Origin: Mangifera indica
Lineage: Eukaryota; Streptophyta; Magnoliopsida; Sapindales; Anacardiaceae
Assembly: GCF_011075055.1 (NCBI RefSeq)
Contig: NC_058145.1
Location: forward strand, 3,753,228-3,817,227
DNA length: 64,000 bases
Reading direction: 5' to 3'
Below the pieces are notes generated by a model. That model saw only the letters and a program-made list of their open reading frames with translations. It was not told the DNA's origin and made no database searches. A program made the translations under genes and the position numbers. Positions 60,050-64,000 of the stretch are shown here, piece after piece. Every line of letters starts with the position of its first letter. Positions within the stretch are counted from its first letter, which is position 1.

Positions 60050-61790
60050 CATATAAAAACTAAATATACAAATTGATTTTATTGATATGTAATTCATTTA
60101 TATAAATTAACATTTATTGAGTTGATTTTGTATACAAATTCATGCATTCATTTTATGTCACATTAATTTATATGAATTAGTTTAACAATAAAACTATATA
60201 TAATACTTCTGATACACAATTTGAGTATATAAATGGCGTGTCATCATATGATTGAATAATTTTGAATTAAAGATAAAATAACATCAAATCATATAATCAC
60301 ACATCATCTATATACCCAAATTGTGTACCAAAAGTGTGTAAACATAATATTACTCTTAGTTTAATAAAGAATTTGTACTTAATATTATCCTTGATTAAAT
60401 CTATATTTATATAGGGTGCATTTGGTTTGGTTAATTTTTTAATACAAAAAATGAAAAATTATGAAAATGATCATACTAAGAGAATTATAAGGTATAATAA
60501 GTGTTGTGTTTGGTTAAATTAACACATATAAATAATCATTATATTTGATTGTTAGTAACAAAAAAAATAATGAAATATCATTTTACTTAAATGTTCTTAA
60601 AATGTTAAATTAAATCAAAGATGTGTAGATAGAAGGAAACTGTAGCAAATCAAAAGTGTAGGCTTGATGAGAAATGATATAGGAAAGTTATAGGAAATCA
60701 AAAAGTTGGGGTTGAATAAGAGTCTAACACTTCTTATCTTCTCATCTCGATCTACATTGGTAACTTTTCCTCTTGATTAATGCATACAACTTTTCATCTC
60801 GAAATCATGTACATCTCATCTCACTCAACCATCTTTTAGACCCAAATGAAGTTGATTGCTTCTTATCTTGTTCGAAATATCTTTAAAATTTGAAAAATTG
60901 ACAAAATGGATTTCACTACCATTAACAAAATGGATGAAATCTTCCAGCTATTGATGTCTTTCACTAAGGATTTTAGTGTCTTCCACTGAAAGATTTTGGT
61001 GGCCGATGGTGATGGGTGGCGGAAGGGTAATTTTAATATAGAGTGAGGAAATTGACTGCTTCTTATCTTGATCAAACCATCTTTAAAATCCAAAAAAATT
61101 GACGAAATGGATTTCACTCTTATAGAATCAACATAATGGATTTCATTACCCTTAACGAAATGGATGAAATCTTCCAGATATTGATATCTTCACTAAAGAT
61201 TTTAATGTTTTTCATGGAAAGATTCTTGTGGCTGATGGTGGTGGGTGGTGGAAAGGTAATTTTAATATAGAATGAGGAAATTGATTACTTCTTATTTTGA
61301 TCAAACTATCTTTAAAATCCAAAAAAATTGACGAAATGGATTTCTTTACCCTTAACGAAATGAATGAAATCTTCTAGATATTGATATCATCACTAAGGAT
61401 TTTAGTGTTTTTCACCAAAAGATTTTGGTGGCCGATGGTGGTAGGTGGTGGAAGGGTAATTTTAATATAGAATGAAGATATTTTTGTTTTAATGATTGTT
61501 TATGGGTAAAATAGTCCAAACAAGGTTTATAATTACTTGTAATTTTAATTGTAATATAATGTAGATTATGAGAGTATTTTTGTCCTCACAATTTTAATAA
61601 GAGTAAAATTGTAACAATATTAAAATTAACTTGAAAATATTTTAATATCGAAGATGAAGATAATAATTGGATTACTTTATATATTACTTGTTACATCAGA
61701 TTGATAATAAAATAGTAAAAAAAAAAAATTATTATATAACAAATCAAAGAAAATAATATAGGATACAACAAACTACACTAAACAACCTCT
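60050..61790. repeat. MITE-like element and flank, copy 1 of a local duplication
   Basis: From GGGTGCATTTGGTTTGG (60414) to about CACTAAACAACCTCTT (61775-61790). It contains three tandem units of about 200-235 bp starting near 60854, 61050 and 61283, each with TTCTTATCTTGATCAAAC, GACGAAATGGATTTC and GATGGTGGTGGGTGG-like parts. It matches 62350-64000 in direct orientation, including the sequence before the element (AATAAAGAATTTGTACTTAATATTAT at 60363-60388). Confidence 0.65.
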
Positions 61791-61799
61791 TGACATTTA

Positions 61800-62060
61800 T
61801 TAAGCTAACCTTCTACCACAATCATCAATTTATTTTATTTATGAATCTAATAAAAAGATACTTGAAATACGACTGAAATATATATTAAACTTTAAGAAAT
61901 AAAGAGAAAGAGAAAGGGGCAAAATTATACCAATGAAGGCTATGTAACATTTTGTAAAGTGAAGGAGGGGTAAGGGCCTTTCATAGTGATTTTCAAAGAC
62001 TCTACTGCCGAAGTCATTATGTCCACCTCCCATGTTATTAAATGCGTCACCTAAGCTCAT
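61800..62060 (-). other. unexplained short open frame
   Basis: A minus-strand frame from ATG 62060 reads MSLGDAFNNMGGGHNDFG and continues to about 61841. It has somewhat gene-like composition for the first 40 codons. Not recognised; possibly an exon of a lost gene. Confidence 0.2.
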
Positions 62061-62063
62061 TTA

Positions 62064-62369
62064 ATGTTGTTGACCAAGCTTGATTTTCTTCTTTGGGTGG
62101 AAAGCTGTCACACCCCTAAGGTCAAGACCCAGAAGCAAGGGGAAGTGTGTGTGCAACAGGTAAAAACAAGTGCACATGTAGAGGCCATTTTAACCAAATG
62201 CCCAAACAAAGCCAAGCTGAGGCGCACCTGCTGTGCCAAGCAACAAGAAATGTGCACAAAACCGAGATGGAGTGTGGAGTGCCAAAGAACAGACGCTTTT
62301 CAAGTAATGCTCATTAGGTGCCAAACAATGGAGCTTGTATGGGACCTGGACTTTATATGTAAATACTAA
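62064..62369 (+). other. GC-richer block with a Cys/Lys-rich open frame
   Basis: The frame reads SCHTPKVKTQKQGEVCVQQ and later RRTCCAKQQEMC. Composition differs sharply from the AT-rich surroundings, and CACACCCCTAAGGTC at 62109-62123 looks like LTR-type sequence. I do not recognise it as a protein and suspect a retroelement fragment. Confidence 0.3.
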
Positions 62370-62529
62370 ATGTACAAATTGATGTTATACTATTTATATA
62401 TAAGAGTAATATTATATGTACAAACAAATTATTCTTACTAACTTATTCATATAACCTGATGTGATAAGATATGAGTAAGTAATTTTGAAATAAGATAAAA
62501 GTAAACAATCACATAACCTGCTAATATGC

Positions 62530-62838
62530 AACTATCAGAGTTTGGTAACTGGTTTCACAAACATGTAGAGGTTCATAATTTTGTTGTTGGTCTCTCTTGG
62601 GACCTTTGTGCTTCATAATTTTGTTGTTTGCTTCTTGTTGTTACATGTCCAATAAGGACTTTGGGTTATGATTTATCGGCTAATTTTGGATTTGTTAAAG
62701 TGTTGGACATATATTTAGGTGTGCCTTACTGTATACTTATGTGTTGCTATCCTCCTTTCTTAGGATGAGCTCAGGTTGTCTGCCCTTGGGCTGGTGTTTC
62801 AGGTGCAATATAAATATTTACTTACCAGAAAAAAAAAC
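62530..62838 (+). mobile_element. possible LINE 3' tail
   Basis: A T/G-rich stretch ends with AATATAAATATTTACTTACCAGAAAAAAAAACC. Such T/G-rich 3' ends with a terminal A-run are common at plant LINE 3' UTRs. No ORF2 sequence is present. Confidence 0.3.
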
Positions 62839-62839
62839 C

Positions 62840-64000
62840 ATAATTTATGTAGATAAATTAGTACATATAATTTTATTCTATTTATAAATGAGTGGTGCTA
62901 CATATATTGATTAATTAAGTAGATTGATGTGAGACAACTCTTTTATTGATATGCCAGTTTTTTATATTGATTAGCATTGATTGAGTTGTTTTTGTATACA
63001 AATTTATCTATTCATTTTATGTCACATCGGTTTGTATGTAGAGTTTAATAAAGAATTTGTGCTTAATATTATTCTTTTTTAACAAGTTATCATCTATATT
63101 TATATATGGTGTGTTTGGTTTAAGTCATTTTTTTAGAAACAAAAATAAAATATTTCAAAAAGATTGATTATTTAAAAAATTAGTAGGTGTAATTGGTATT
63201 ATGTTTAGTAAAATTGACATGTATTAATAATTAATTATTATATTTGGTTGGTAGAATTTTAAAAAAACTGAAATATTATTTTATTGAAATGTTTTTAATA
63301 TATTAAACTAAATAAAAAATCTGTAGATAGGAAAATAATAACAAATAAAAGGTTTGATAAGAGATGATAGAGCAAAATGGTAGTAAACCAGAAGGTTGGG
63401 TTGAATGAGTCTAACACTTGTTATCTTCCCATCTCAGTCACTATTGGTAATTTTACATCTTGATCAATACCAATAGCTTATCATCTCAAAATCACGAGCT
63501 TTTCATCTCACTCATACAATCTTTTAGATCCAAATGAAATCAACTATTTCTTATCCTGATCAAACCATTTTTCAAACATGATAAAATGATGAAATGAATT
63601 TTATCCTTATAGAGACACCTTATGGATTTTACCTTTATGAAATCTTCTAAATTTTCATGTCTTTCACAAATGATTTCAAAGTTTTTCACCAAAAGATTTT
63701 AGTGATCGATGGTAGTGTGGCGATAGAATGATAATTTTATTATAGAATATGAATATATTTGTCTTAATGATAATTTAAGGGTTACTTGTAATTTTAATAA
63801 TTTTGTCATAATAATTTAAAAATAATAAAATTATAATAAAATTAAAGTTACATTAATACTGCATTAATAACGAAGGTGAAAGCAAAAATAAAATTAATTT
63901 ATATATTATTTACCACGTTAATTTAATAATAAAAACATTAATAAAATCTTTAATTATTTGACGAATCAAATAAAGTAACACACGTTATGCCAAACTAAAC
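62840..64000. repeat. MITE-like element and flank, copy 2, cut by the window end
   Basis: GGTGTGTTTGGTTTAAG at 63110 corresponds to 60414. GTCTAACACTTGTTATCTTC, CATCTTGATCAATACC and the unit at 63540 correspond to 60731 onward. It continues past the window. The flank before it also matches copy 1. Confidence 0.65.

Overview
This is AT-rich nuclear DNA from a eudicot plant; the species cannot be read from the sequence. The evidence is spliced GT..AG genes with plant-sized introns, plant-specific transposon families (MULEs with a DUF1985/Ulp1 second gene, Ty1/copia and gypsy-like LTRs, hAT-type MITEs), and eukaryotic proteins. Two genes look intact. One is BRF1, the TFIIIB subunit of RNA polymerase III initiation (+, 12552-21905, 19 coding exons, 618 aa). 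The other is a short membrane-anchored receptor-like pseudokinase related to the kinase part of TMKL1 (+, 49681-51581, 2 exons, 360 aa). Almost everything else is transposon debris or broken gene fragments.

Layout. 0-4.2 kb: a decayed MULE with two convergent genes, an Ulp1-like protease (+) and a MuDR transposase (-). 4.7-12.3 kb: repeat debris, two tandem copies of the BRF1 promoter region, a cysteine synthase pseudogene fragment and an enoyl-reductase (MECR-like) fragment. 12.3-22.2 kb: BRF1, with MITEs in introns 7 and 17. 22.8-40 kb: one large MULE of the same convergent type. About 5.0 kb of it was duplicated in tandem, and the downstream copy then received two solo LTRs, each with a perfect 5-bp target duplication. 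40.3-49.2 kb: a cluster of a Mutator-type MITE family (long inverted arms, 9-bp target duplications, variable hairpin-rich cores), itself reshuffled by local duplications. 49.2-51.8 kb: the pseudokinase gene. 53-58.5 kb: more MITEs, one sitting inside a copia gag, and a copia pol fragment. 59.5-64 kb: further MITE-like elements and a partial local duplication that runs off the window.

The intact genes are not functionally linked. What ties the window together is repeated local duplication combined with transposon nesting, and several steps can be put in order from target duplications and copy content.
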